From Sphingobacterium sp. JB170 (GTDB lineage: Bacteria > Bacteroidota > Bacteroidia > Sphingobacteriales > Sphingobacteriaceae): 64,000 bases of DNA. Both the position numbers and the translations under genes were made by a program. The stretch is taken from NCBI RefSeq assembly GCF_900163865.1, contig NZ_FUKU01000030.1, positions 124,001-188,000 of the forward strand, written 5' to 3'. How positions within the stretch are numbered: position 1 is the first letter of the stretch; the number at the start of each line of letters is the position of its first letter. Positions 9,269-17,613 of the stretch are shown here, piece by piece. Under the pieces are notes generated by a model. It had not been told where the DNA came from. It worked only from the letters and a program-made list of their open reading frames with translations, and did not search any database.

Positions 9269-10083
9269 TGACGGTTAGTCTTTGTCTGGTTCAGTGTAAA
9301 GCAACGGTCGAAAAAAGCCATTTGATACACGATCGACTGCGACCAATAATCCCAATTGTGTTGCCCTGGCATCGTCAAAAAGGTGTGCGGAATATTTAAG
9401 TAAGTTAATTTTTCGTGAAGCTTTTTATTCACATCCTGAAAAAAATCTTCCGTGCCGCAATCGATAAATAGTTGCAACTTCCCCGGCTCAACGAGGTGCG
9501 TAAGCTCCATCACCGTATGCTGATTCCATTTTTCCGCATTCTCTTGATAGGATCCTATACGCTCTATAATGCTCCAGTTATTAGAAAACGGACGTATATC
9601 CACCCCACCGGAAGTACTTCCGGCATAAGCAAAGAGATCTTGGTGTCGAAAAGCGAGGTACAATGCCCCGTGGCCGCCCATGCTCAAACCTGTTATCGCC
9701 CGATTTTTGGAATCCGACTTCACTTTATATATTCTTTCCACTTCCGGAATCAGTTCCCTCGTTATAAACGTCTCATACTGAAACTTAGGATCGTCAGTAT
9801 CCCAATACCAGCTATCAAAACCACCGTCGGGACACACAACCAAGTACCCGTATACGTCTACAAGTTCTTTAAGTTTCGGCACTTTCTTCACCCAGTCGCT
9901 ATAATTTCCCGAATACCCGTGCAGCAAATATAAAGTCGAAGTAGGTGATTTCCCTTCTGGTGAGATAATTACGGCTTTAATCGTTTTATGCATGCTCCCG
10001 CTCTGTATGGCGATCGTATCCACTTTTGAGGCATGGGCATATAAAACAGAAAAAGTAAAAATTAACGCTAAAAATTTATTCAT
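9265..10083 (-). CDS. secreted alpha/beta-hydrolase (esterase family protein)
   Basis: Predicted exported serine esterase of the esterase D / antigen 85-like family. A signal peptide covers about residues 1-18. The oxyanion region LLHGYSGN (53-60), the nucleophile elbow GLSMGGHG with Ser134, and the catalytic His242 in PGQHNWDYW are all visible; the acid is probably Asp208 or Asp213 (DCGTEDFF). The 272-residue length fits. The 4-bp overlap with the TonB-dependent receptor start suggests coupled translation, so it may process the receptor's ligand, for instance by opening an ester-linked compound. The substrate is unknown. Confidence 0.88.
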   Translation of the reverse strand: MNKFLALIFTFSVLYAHASKVDTIAIQSGSMHKTIKAVIISPEGKSPTSTLYLLHGYSGNYSDWVKKVPKLKELVDVYGYLVVCPDGGFDSWYWDTDDPKFQYETFITRELIPEVERIYKVKSDSKNRAITGLSMGGHGALYLAFRHQDLFAYAGSTSGGVDIRPFSNNWSIIERIGSYQENAEKWNQHTVMELTHLVEPGKLQLFIDCGTEDFFQDVNKKLHEKLTYLNIPHTFLTMPGQHNWDYWSQSIVYQMAFFDRCFTLNQTKTNRQ

Positions 10084-10098
10084 AAATATCAGTTCGTT

Positions 10099-11004
10099 CT
10101 AGTTAATTGGATCGATATTATAGCGATAAAGATAAGAATCTAAACCAAATGGACGTTCACTTATTGTATAAAATATCGAATTTTCTGTTCCAAAACAGAT
10201 GGCTTCCCCCTGCGCCTCCGGCGCGTATGGCAATTGTATATATGCCCGAGTAAATAGCTGACGTATAGATTCGTCATTTTGCCTTTCCCATAGAAATACA
10301 CCCGTTAGATTTTTTAGTAATAAGAAACGCCCATCAAAGGAAATGTCAGCGGCCGTAATAAATGTTAGCGGTAGCTGAACGAGTTGTTTAAGTAGCTGCA
10401 CATTGCCGGCCTTTTTTGCGTGTAAATCGACCGGATATACCCCAACATGGAAATCCCGCTTAGCGATAAGGTACGCGCGCCCATCTAAAGGGTCTACAAA
10501 TATCGCTTCGGCATCTCTGGGTTTATCGGCATATTTTAAGCGTATGGTTTGGATGGCCTGCTGGGGTATTGTGTAGGATGTTTGTCCGTCAATCCATTCT
10601 GGCTCTGCGAATACGTATAGCATAATTTCGCTCCGCACGGCGCGGTTGTCACCAATATCCCCCAATACCACAAAAGATTTCCCATCACGCTGGAAAATCG
10701 CGATATCTTCCATATCCTTTGCATCCACCCCTGAAAGCGTATACTCCCCTTTGAGCTGTGCTTTATTATCAATCAAAAATATTCGGCTTGAATCCCCGCT
10801 ATCGTTGTGAACCCAAAACATGTTTGAATGCAAAATAGACTGCTTTATTCCCGACAATTCCTGGAGCTTTCCATCGTGAAGCTTTCCTAACGCGTGACGC
10901 CCGACCGTATAATTTTGTCCATAACCCGGTTTGATGAAAAATAAAAAGATGAAACATAGCGACCAAGCGCACTGTTTACACCAAAAAGAGAAAAAATATA
11001 ACAT
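10099..11004 (-). CDS. secreted beta-propeller-like protein of unknown function
   Basis: The product has 301 residues with a clear signal peptide (about 1-29, before QNYTVGRH). The mature part shows repeated beta motifs: ELSGI, FWVHNDSGDSSRIFLID, DMEDIAIF, FVVLGDIGDN, DAEAIFVDPLDGRAYLIAKR and EAQGEAICF. Such spaced acidic and small-residue blades resemble a phytase- or esterase-like beta-propeller with metal-binding acidic loops, but I do not assign a reaction. It lies 15 bp before the esterase gene and is probably in the same transcription unit. Confidence 0.7.
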   Translation of the reverse strand: MLYFFSFWCKQCAWSLCFIFLFFIKPGYGQNYTVGRHALGKLHDGKLQELSGIKQSILHSNMFWVHNDSGDSSRIFLIDNKAQLKGEYTLSGVDAKDMEDIAIFQRDGKSFVVLGDIGDNRAVRSEIMLYVFAEPEWIDGQTSYTIPQQAIQTIRLKYADKPRDAEAIFVDPLDGRAYLIAKRDFHVGVYPVDLHAKKAGNVQLLKQLVQLPLTFITAADISFDGRFLLLKNLTGVFLWERQNDESIRQLFTRAYIQLPYAPEAQGEAICFGTENSIFYTISERPFGLDSYLYRYNIDPIN

Positions 11005-11100
11005 TCAAGTTGAAAATAAAAATGCTGCAAAAGGTGTACCCCAATTACAGCAAATCCCAGTGAATAACAATATTTGATTTCACTATCAATTTTTACGCGA

Positions 11101-11733
11101 CTATTGCCCCTGAAACGCAGAAACCAGCGGCTTGTACTGTGTAGAATCTTTTGCTCTAAACTCAAATAAACGTTTGTAGGTGTCGAAAACGACAAACGCC
11201 TCTGCTTCGGGCCCAATTTGATTTTCGAAAAACAGTTTAAAAGTGTAGGTACCGTTTTTCGTTAGATCGGCGTCCTTTTTATTAGAAGAAAAAGCAAGAG
11301 GCGCTAACGTCGCTGTTGTCATCCCTTTCTCCTCCGGCAGCTTGAAGACATGCGCCATAGCGGCGACCAATTCATCAGAATTAGTGCCAATGGAAGTAAA
11401 CTTGATCGCGCCTTCTGTAAAACCGTTATCCTCGTCAGGCATACCATCAGGGGTAATACCTGCGGGCATATTTTTCAAAATTTCTATCTGCACGCCTATG
11501 GTATCGGCCTCGCGAAGTGATTTTGCAACAAAAACAACCGTTGAATCCGTCTGCCTACTTTTTACCAGCGACAAATAAAAAGACGGATTCTCCGAGGCGG
11601 ATGGAATGTGGTATTGCCCAATTTTCACATCGTGCTTGCTAGAACCATCCTCGTTTTTACCACTGTTGCCACAACTCGAAAGTACGCCTAGGCTCAGCAG
11701 AACTATAATTGCAGATACAAGATCTCTTTTCAT
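11101..11733 (-). CDS. putative lipoprotein of unknown function
   Basis: The product has 210 residues with a signal sequence ending in lipobox Cys21 (LSSCGNSG), followed by a Ser/Gly/Asp linker. The body is acidic and beta-rich, with no motif I recognise; a segment near the C-terminus (EAFVVFDTYKRLFEF) looks like an edge strand. It lies between the FAD-linked dehydrogenase gene and the propeller gene, all on the minus strand with gaps of 52 and 96 bp, so it may belong to the same run of exported proteins. No function is proposed. Confidence 0.7.
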   Translation of the reverse strand: MKRDLVSAIIVLLSLGVLSSCGNSGKNEDGSSKHDVKIGQYHIPSASENPSFYLSLVKSRQTDSTVVFVAKSLREADTIGVQIEILKNMPAGITPDGMPDEDNGFTEGAIKFTSIGTNSDELVAAMAHVFKLPEEKGMTTATLAPLAFSSNKKDADLTKNGTYTFKLFFENQIGPEAEAFVVFDTYKRLFEFRAKDSTQYKPLVSAFQGQ

Positions 11734-11785
11734 AATTTTTCCTTTAAGTTATTTACCTAATAACAATAAGATGCATTAATTTGTT

Positions 11786-14704
11786 TTAATTCACAAGTGC
11801 AGCGTACAGTATTTCCACAGGGTGATAAGATTTACGGGCCGTACCATCTTTGATTTGATGCCTGCAGGAGGTTCCCGCGGCCGCGATAAGAGTATCCTCG
11901 TCCGCCGCTCGAACAGCAGGCAAAAGTACCAATTCAGCCACTTTCATAGAAACTTCATAATGTTCTTTTTCATAACCGAAAGCGCCAGCCATGCCGCAGC
12001 ACCCCGATGGGATGACTTCTACCGAATAATTTTCAGGAAACGATAGAAGCTCCTGCGAAAACTTAACCAGATGAAATGCTTTTTGATAGCAATGTCCATG
12101 TAGTTTTATCTCCCTTTTTTGTGTCGAAAATTGTTCCCTCTTGATACGTCCAGCCTGAATCTCGGCCACCAAAAATTCTTCGATCGTCAAGGCATTATTC
12201 CCGAGCGCTACTGCCTCGCGTTGGCGACTCGCATCAACGAGCTCAGGGTACTCATCGCGAAAAGTAATTATCGCTGAGGGCTCAACACCGAGCAGCGGTG
12301 TTTGCGTGCTAACAATATCTTTTAATAAATCAACATTCCTGTTGGCTATTTTCTTAGCTTCTTTAACAAATCCTTTCGACAAGTAAGTCCGACCACTTTC
12401 GAGGTGCTTAGGAACTATAACTTGATAGCCCAACGCGGTGAGCAGCTTATAAGCCGTTTTTCCAACGGCGGTATCGTTGTACTCTGTAAATTCATCACTG
12501 AACAAGTGAACTTTTCGTCCCGTAATGCCACTAGACTGCTTTTTAACCCACGAGGATAAAGTTGTAAAGTTCACAGCAGGTAAGGAACGCTTCGCGGAAA
12601 AACCAAGCGCCGCTTTAACTCCACGCGCGAGGAGCGGGGAATTAATCACAAAATTATAAACCGGAGCGACATACGAACCGAGCTTTTGGCTTTTTGTAAA
12701 ATTAGCGATGACCGTTGAACGGAAACCGGCACCATGTTCATCGTAATAGTGTTGTAAGAATTCGGCTTTCATCTTGGCAACATCCACGCGCGAAGGGCAT
12801 TCATTTTTACACGCTTTACAACTTAGACAAAGGTCCATAACCTCTTTAATTTCCTGGTGATCGAAACGGTTCTTTTTAGTCGATCCCGTCAAAAATTGAC
12901 GCAACATATTGGCGCGCGCTCGTGTTGTATCTTTCTCATTGCGCGTAGCCATAAATGAAGGACACATTGTCCCTCCGGTAATTTCAGTCTTTCGACAGTC
13001 CCCAGAACCCGAGCACTTTTCAGCAAGTCGTAATATACTTTCCTCTTTAGTAAAATCGAAATACGTTTCTACCGGATCAGCGGCAGCCGATTGGTCATAC
13101 CGGAGTGAAGAATCCATTGGCGGGGTATTGACAATTTTATTTGCATTAAAAACACCCGATGGATCGAATATTTGTTTTGTCTCTTGTAATAAGGCATATA
13201 CCTGCTCACCGAGAACTTTACCAATAAACTCGCCACGCAGCCGCCCATCACCGTGTTCTCCACTTAAAGACCCATTGTACTTTAAAACAAGATCTGTTGT
13301 TCGTGTTAGAATAGACCTAAATTTCCGCTTTCCGTCCTCGGTTTTCAAATTTATGAACGGCTCAATATGCAGTTCACCGGCTCCCGCGTGGGCATAGTAG
13401 GATGCATGCGCACCTTCCTGGGCAAGCAATTCTTGCACGTCCGCCACATAAGCGGGCAAGTCCTCGGGAGACACCGCGCAGTCTTCGATTAAGTTGACAG
13501 GCTGTTCATCCCCCGGCAAGTTACGAATCAGCCCCAGCCCTGCTTTGCGCACATCCCAAACTAAATTAGACTCCGGTGCACCTACGATGAACGGATACGC
13601 ATAACCAAGACCTTTTTGTTGCAATTCGGCAGTCAACGCATTAGCTTTTTCATGTAGAAGCTGCAAATCTTCCGAGCGGAATTCAACGATTAATAGAGCG
13701 GCCGGGTCGCCTTGAATAAAAAAACGATTATATTGATAGGTCGGATGTCCAACTGTAAAATCCAGAATATATTTATCTATTAATTCAGACGCTTCAGGTT
13801 GATGCGAAAGTGCCACGACATTACCGTGCATACATTCGACCATATCTGAAAAATGCACGCAAAGCACACCAACTTCCTTTGCAGGCAGAGGCATAAGATT
13901 TAATTTAGCCTCGGTTATAATTCCGATCGTGCCTTCGGAGCCCGCTAACAAATTACACAAATTAAACGGCCGGTCGCCAAGCAGAAAATCGAGGGCATAA
14001 CCGGTGTTTCTACGGGTAATTGACTTTTTGGGATACCCTTGCTGAATTGCAGCAATATTATCTTTATTGGTTAGTAAACCATTTAATGCGCGGTAAATAT
14101 CCCCTTCACGCGTAGGTGCGGAAAGCTTCTTAAATAACGCCTTTTCATCCAGTTCCTCCAAACGCACTTTAGATCCATCGTCTAAAAGTAGCGTTGCCTC
14201 AACCAAATTTTTCCGGGTGTCCCCCCAAACAATGGAGTGTAAACCCGAAGAGTTGTTACCTATCATGCCACCAACCATTGCCCGATTAGCAGTAGACGTT
14301 TCCGGCCCGAACATCAAGCCAAACGGGCGTAAATATGCGTTGAGATCGTCCCGGATCACCCCCGGTTGCACGCGTACCCAACGTTCTTGAACATTAAGCT
14401 CCAGTATCTCGGTAAAAAAACGCGAAACATCAACCACAATCCCCTTCCCAACAACTTGTCCGGCGAGCGATGTCCCTGCTGTACGAGGGATCAAGGTTAT
14501 CTTCTGTTGCTGCGCGAAAGCGATCAACATAACCAAGTCTTTTTCCGTATGCGGAATAGCTACGGCCAGCGGCAGCTCTTGGTAAACGGACGCATCGGTC
14601 GAATAAGCGAGACGCATAGTTTGATGTTCTACTTGATCTGCAAGAAAATACAGTTCGCCGGTTAACCGCGAAGAAAGTTCACCCAGGTTATCAATTATTT
14701 GCAC
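11786..14704 (-). CDS. FAD-linked oxidase fused to 4Fe-4S and CCG domains (GlcD-GlcF-like)
   Basis: Probable 2-hydroxyacid dehydrogenase (D-lactate, glycolate or D-2-hydroxyglutarate type) passing electrons to the respiratory chain; the substrate is not fixed by sequence. In 972 residues the order is: a PCMH-type FAD-binding domain (about 40-270, with PRTAGTSLAGQ and GSEGTIGI), an FAD-oxidase C-terminal domain (about 280-520, with SGEHGDGR), a cysteine cluster (CSGSGDCRK), a 4Fe-4S motif CLSCKACKNECPS, and a C-terminal cysteine-rich CCG region (LHGHCYQK and SGCCGMAG). This fuses what are separate GlcD and GlcF subunits in E. coli, as in YdiJ-like proteins. It is divergent from the Lrp-family regulator, which may control it. 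Confidence 0.92.
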   Translation of the reverse strand: MQIIDNLGELSSRLTGELYFLADQVEHQTMRLAYSTDASVYQELPLAVAIPHTEKDLVMLIAFAQQQKITLIPRTAGTSLAGQVVGKGIVVDVSRFFTEILELNVQERWVRVQPGVIRDDLNAYLRPFGLMFGPETSTANRAMVGGMIGNNSSGLHSIVWGDTRKNLVEATLLLDDGSKVRLEELDEKALFKKLSAPTREGDIYRALNGLLTNKDNIAAIQQGYPKKSITRRNTGYALDFLLGDRPFNLCNLLAGSEGTIGIITEAKLNLMPLPAKEVGVLCVHFSDMVECMHGNVVALSHQPEASELIDKYILDFTVGHPTYQYNRFFIQGDPAALLIVEFRSEDLQLLHEKANALTAELQQKGLGYAYPFIVGAPESNLVWDVRKAGLGLIRNLPGDEQPVNLIEDCAVSPEDLPAYVADVQELLAQEGAHASYYAHAGAGELHIEPFINLKTEDGKRKFRSILTRTTDLVLKYNGSLSGEHGDGRLRGEFIGKVLGEQVYALLQETKQIFDPSGVFNANKIVNTPPMDSSLRYDQSAAADPVETYFDFTKEESILRLAEKCSGSGDCRKTEITGGTMCPSFMATRNEKDTTRARANMLRQFLTGSTKKNRFDHQEIKEVMDLCLSCKACKNECPSRVDVAKMKAEFLQHYYDEHGAGFRSTVIANFTKSQKLGSYVAPVYNFVINSPLLARGVKAALGFSAKRSLPAVNFTTLSSWVKKQSSGITGRKVHLFSDEFTEYNDTAVGKTAYKLLTALGYQVIVPKHLESGRTYLSKGFVKEAKKIANRNVDLLKDIVSTQTPLLGVEPSAIITFRDEYPELVDASRQREAVALGNNALTIEEFLVAEIQAGRIKREQFSTQKREIKLHGHCYQKAFHLVKFSQELLSFPENYSVEVIPSGCCGMAGAFGYEKEHYEVSMKVAELVLLPAVRAADEDTLIAAAGTSCRHQIKDGTARKSYHPVEILYAALVN

Positions 14705-14726
14705 GTTTTTACTAGTTTTATATAAA

Positions 14727-14758
14727 CAAAGCTACTTATTTCGGCCATAATTCGCCAA
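14727..14758 (-). promoter_or_regulatory. promoter of the FAD-linked oxidase gene
   Basis: On the minus strand TAGCTTTG (14734 to 14727) matches TAnnTTTG, and TTGG (14758 to 14755) lies 20 bp upstream as a partial -33 box. The leader to the ATG at 14704 would be about 16 nt. Confidence 0.45.
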
Positions 14759-14841
14759 TAATCGGCGGTTTGAATCGAAATTATTTCAAACACAGCATAA
14801 ACATGCATCCTTAAATTTCGATAAGAAGAATCCTTATTTCG

Positions 14842-14914
14842 GAATGATATCTTAAATAAAAACCATAATGGAGAATATTATTCGATTTTACAACTAAAAG
14901 TTTGAATATTATTC
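14842..14914 (+). promoter_or_regulatory. 31-bp-phased operator-like repeats upstream of the Lrp-family gene
   Basis: The 11-bp near-palindrome GAATATTATTC (arms GAATA and TATTC about one central base) occurs at 14873-14883 and again at 14904-14914. A weaker copy (GAATGATATCT) starts at 14842. All three starts are exactly 31 bp apart, about three helical turns. The last copy overlaps the -33 box and spacer of the downstream promoter. Lrp/AsnC proteins commonly repress their own gene by binding phased sites, so this is a candidate autoregulatory operator. Confidence 0.5.
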
Positions 14915-14931
14915 TATATTGATTAACTTTG
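14901..14931 (+). promoter_or_regulatory. consensus promoter of the Lrp-family gene
   Basis: TTTG at 14901-14904, a 19-bp spacer, and TAACTTTG at 14924-14931 match the Bacteroidota housekeeping promoter exactly. The start codon at 14939 is only 7 bp past the -7 box, implying a leader of a few bases at most. Confidence 0.7.
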
Positions 14932-14938
14932 CAGCGCT

Positions 14939-15415
14939 ATGGCAAAACTCGAATACAATTTAGATCATATTGACTATCATATCTTGCGTATCATGCAAGA
15001 TAATGCACGGACAAATAACGCGGATATCGCACGAGAACTGGGGATGGCCCCATCGGCGATTTTAGAACGTGTGAAAAAATTGGAGCAAAAAGACGTTATA
15101 CTTCAATATAATGCCAAAATCAATCCCGATTCGATTGATCAAAAACTGCTTTCATTCATATTCATTAAAACACAAGACATTATTGGAGTCCAAAACGTAG
15201 GCATCTTACTGGCAAAAATACCAGAGGTTCAGGAGGTTCACGACATTGCGGGTGACGACGGCTATCTTGTGAAGGTCCGCACAAATGATGCGGCTGGACT
15301 TGTGGACTTAATGCGCAACTCGCTGGGAACAATCGAAGGAATTATTTCTACACGAACAACCATTGTCTTAGAAACTGTAAAAGAAGAACAAAAGCTCGTC
15401 ATTCCGAGCAAATAA
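14939..15415 (+). CDS. Lrp/AsnC family transcriptional regulator
   Basis: DNA-binding regulator, often responsive to amino acids. The N-terminal winged helix-turn-helix (about residues 8-60; DYHILRIMQDNARTNNADIA and a recognition helix in MAPSAILERVKKLEQ) is followed by a RAM ligand-binding domain (about 70-150, with the VHDIAGDDGYLVKV core). At 158 residues it is full length. It is followed after 4 bp by a DMT-family exporter gene, a frequent pairing when the regulator controls amino-acid export. The upstream phased palindromes and divergent dehydrogenase gene suggest both are targets (inference). Confidence 0.92.
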   Translation: MAKLEYNLDHIDYHILRIMQDNARTNNADIARELGMAPSAILERVKKLEQKDVILQYNAKINPDSIDQKLLSFIFIKTQDIIGVQNVGILLAKIPEVQEVHDIAGDDGYLVKVRTNDAAGLVDLMRNSLGTIEGIISTRTTIVLETVKEEQKLVIPSK

Positions 15416-15419
15416 CAAA

Positions 15420-16529
15420 ATGACAAAACCAAATCAAAGTGGACCAGCCGTTGCATCGATAATATTTGCTTACCTGGTCGTATATTTCGTGTGGGGATCG
15501 ACATTTTTCTTTATCGAAAAAGCGCTAGAGAGCTTCTCTCCCTTTGTACTTGGATCAATCCGCTTCATTATTGCCGGATCGATATTGATGAGCTACTGTT
15601 GGCTACGAGGATACAAAATCTATATAAAATCAGCCGTTAAGGACGCAATAGTGATTGGTTTTCTACTGCTGTTCGTAGATATGGCGGCTATAATATGGTC
15701 CGAGCAGTATATCTCCAGTGCAATCGTGTCCATTATTTCCTCCGCCACGGCAATTTGGTTCGTCATTTTTGACAAACCCAAATGGCGGCAAAATTTCACA
15801 AGTGTGCCGATCGTCCTCGGCCTGTTAACAGGTTTTGCAGGCGTAATTATGCTTTTCGCCGAACAGTTGATGTCCTCTAGTGAAATCCCGGCCGAAAAAA
15901 ACATGCGTACAATCGCGCTTATTGTCCTAACAATCGGCACGATAGCATGGACTATTGGCTCGTTGATATCCAAGTACACGAAAGAAAAAAGCGACAAAGT
16001 AAACACCGAGCCTGATATGCACGTAATGGTCAAAACGGCGTGGCAAATGGTCGCTGCAGGGATAACATTCACGATTGTCGCATTGCTTACCGGCGAGTAC
16101 TCCCGTTTCGATCCGCATGCAGTACGCTTGGTGGACTGGGGCGCAATCGCCTACCTAGCGACCATTGGCTCGATACTTGCATTTGGCAGCTATATCTGGC
16201 TATTGCAACACCGCCCGGCTACTGAGGTGAGTAGTTACGCCTACATCAACCCCATCATCGCACTCATCCTTGCCCATTATTTCACCGCGCATAAAGTAAC
16301 CTCGTTGCAAATTTTGGGACTGATAATTATTCTTAGTAGCGTTATGCTGATGAACTGGGATCTGTATAAAAACAACAAAAAGTTCAAAATTATAAAACGC
16401 GCCAAACGTATTCGAAAACTACGGGAAATGGCCCCCAAGAGTAGTATTCCACGTCTGGTCGAAATTTCTCAATACAACGAGAAACACGAAAAGAAAAAAA
16501 CACCAGAAACGACGGATAATCATGAATAA
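15420..16529 (+). CDS. EamA/DMT family transporter
   Basis: Inner-membrane drug/metabolite transporter with two EamA repeats and about ten membrane helices (starts include AYLVVYFVWGSTFFF and, in the second half, WGAIAYLATIGSILAF). The family usually exports amino acids or small metabolites. It is 369 residues, longer than usual because of a basic, charged cytoplasmic tail from about residue 315 (KNNKKFKIIKRAKRIRKLRE and onward). It is cotranscribed with the Lrp-family regulator (4-bp gap) and followed by a hairpin terminator. Confidence 0.9.
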   Translation: MTKPNQSGPAVASIIFAYLVVYFVWGSTFFFIEKALESFSPFVLGSIRFIIAGSILMSYCWLRGYKIYIKSAVKDAIVIGFLLLFVDMAAIIWSEQYISSAIVSIISSATAIWFVIFDKPKWRQNFTSVPIVLGLLTGFAGVIMLFAEQLMSSSEIPAEKNMRTIALIVLTIGTIAWTIGSLISKYTKEKSDKVNTEPDMHVMVKTAWQMVAAGITFTIVALLTGEYSRFDPHAVRLVDWGAIAYLATIGSILAFGSYIWLLQHRPATEVSSYAYINPIIALILAHYFTAHKVTSLQILGLIIILSSVMLMNWDLYKNNKKFKIIKRAKRIRKLREMAPKSSIPRLVEISQYNEKHEKKKTPETTDNHE

Positions 16530-16554
16530 ACCGCAGGAGGCAACTCCAAGGGAA

Positions 16555-16617
16555 TCCCTGCAATATAGTGCACCCAAAAAGCTGCAATATATTGCAGGGA
16601 GAATAATATTTTTTTTC
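16555..16617 (+). terminator. hairpin terminator after the Lrp-EamA operon
   Basis: A perfect 13-bp inverted repeat (TCCCTGCAATATA at 16555-16567 and its complement at 16588-16600) with a 20-nt loop is followed by a T-rich run at about 16608-16616. The right arm contains a further palindrome, TGCAATATATTGCA (16583-16596), so an alternative fold or a protein-binding role is possible. Confidence 0.7.
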
Positions 16618-16674
16618 TAGTTACTGTAGCACAAGTTCATTTACCTCCGTATAATCAGGTAAAAACAATTAACT

Positions 16675-17373
16675 ATGAAAAAGTTACCCTTACAATTTTT
16701 AGCCTGTTTAATTTTAAGCGTATTCGCATTCAGTAGTTGTCTGGACGATGACGACGACTACGTGCCAATCCCTACCGGTTACATGACTTTTATCAATGGT
16801 TTTTCACAAAGCAGCCAAGTTGTCTATGACCTTAATGGACCAAACAGCCCTTTTGCAGTTCAATACCAAGCTTACCTACGTCCACCATATGGCGTGCAAG
16901 TAGGGCAACGAAGCTTACAAATATACTCATATGACGACCGCGCTCCACTGGTAGACACATTAATAACGGTAAAAGATAGCGCAGCGTATTCGACATTCGC
17001 GTACGGCACGATCGAGGAGCCCCAATTCGCTTTGATAGAAGATAAATCCTTAGAAGACCTTGACCAGAAAAGCGCCTTCCGCTTTTTAAACTTAGCAAAC
17101 AATACAGGAGTGGTTAATCTATATCTCGGGGATGAGGCAACGCCCATATTTGAAGACCGGGCAACCGAAACGGGAACTAGCGCAACCGAACACCAAACTT
17201 TTATCGCCAGTGAAAGCGGCTCATTTAGCATAAAGGTTACCGATGCTTCAGGCGCAGAGGTTGCGACAAGAGACAACTACGAATTCAAAAAAGGACAGTA
17301 CTATACGTTTATCCTGATCGGAACAAATGGCGACACCGACACACCTCCTTATATCGGTGTAGTTGCCTACTAA
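16675..17373 (+). CDS. DUF4397 domain lipoprotein
   Basis: Cell-envelope lipoprotein of unknown role, 232 residues. The signal sequence ends at Cys22 (FSSC), followed by an Asp-rich stretch. The GYMTFINGFSQSSQVVYDLNG region and the later FRFLNLANNTGVVNLYLGD segment are two DUF4397-type beta-sandwich motifs; the C-terminal part (KGQYYTFILIGTNGD) completes the second. It stands alone, with its own terminator downstream. Confidence 0.85.
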   Translation: MKKLPLQFLACLILSVFAFSSCLDDDDDYVPIPTGYMTFINGFSQSSQVVYDLNGPNSPFAVQYQAYLRPPYGVQVGQRSLQIYSYDDRAPLVDTLITVKDSAAYSTFAYGTIEEPQFALIEDKSLEDLDQKSAFRFLNLANNTGVVNLYLGDEATPIFEDRATETGTSATEHQTFIASESGSFSIKVTDASGAEVATRDNYEFKKGQYYTFILIGTNGDTDTPPYIGVVAY

Positions 17374-17414
17374 TAATTTGTTTAATTATATTCTACCTAT
17401 TTTAAAACAACATG

Positions 17415-17443
17415 ATAGTCTCCTTTTTTGGAGACTATTTTGT
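17415..17443 (+). terminator. rho-independent terminator of the DUF4397 gene
   Basis: ATAGTCTCC (17415-17423) pairs with GGAGACTAT (17430-17438) around a T6 loop, followed by TTTTG. Confidence 0.85.
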
Positions 17444-17613
17444 TAACAAGACGCCCTGTCAACCGGGCATGAAGTTACAGTTTGTCACGACGGTATATCC
17501 AAGCCCCCCCGTATTAAACCAATTATTACCTGCCTGAATTCGTAAAATTTCAATTCTAAGCAAAAAAATGTATTTTCGTGCTCCATTTTTTTTATAAAAA
17601 AATAGCACGCAAG

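Noticed and set aside
17578..17613. GTG start of smc
   Set aside because: The ATG at 17614 begins the canonical SMC sequence, and TATTTTCG at 17571-17578 overlaps this GTG as a promoter box.
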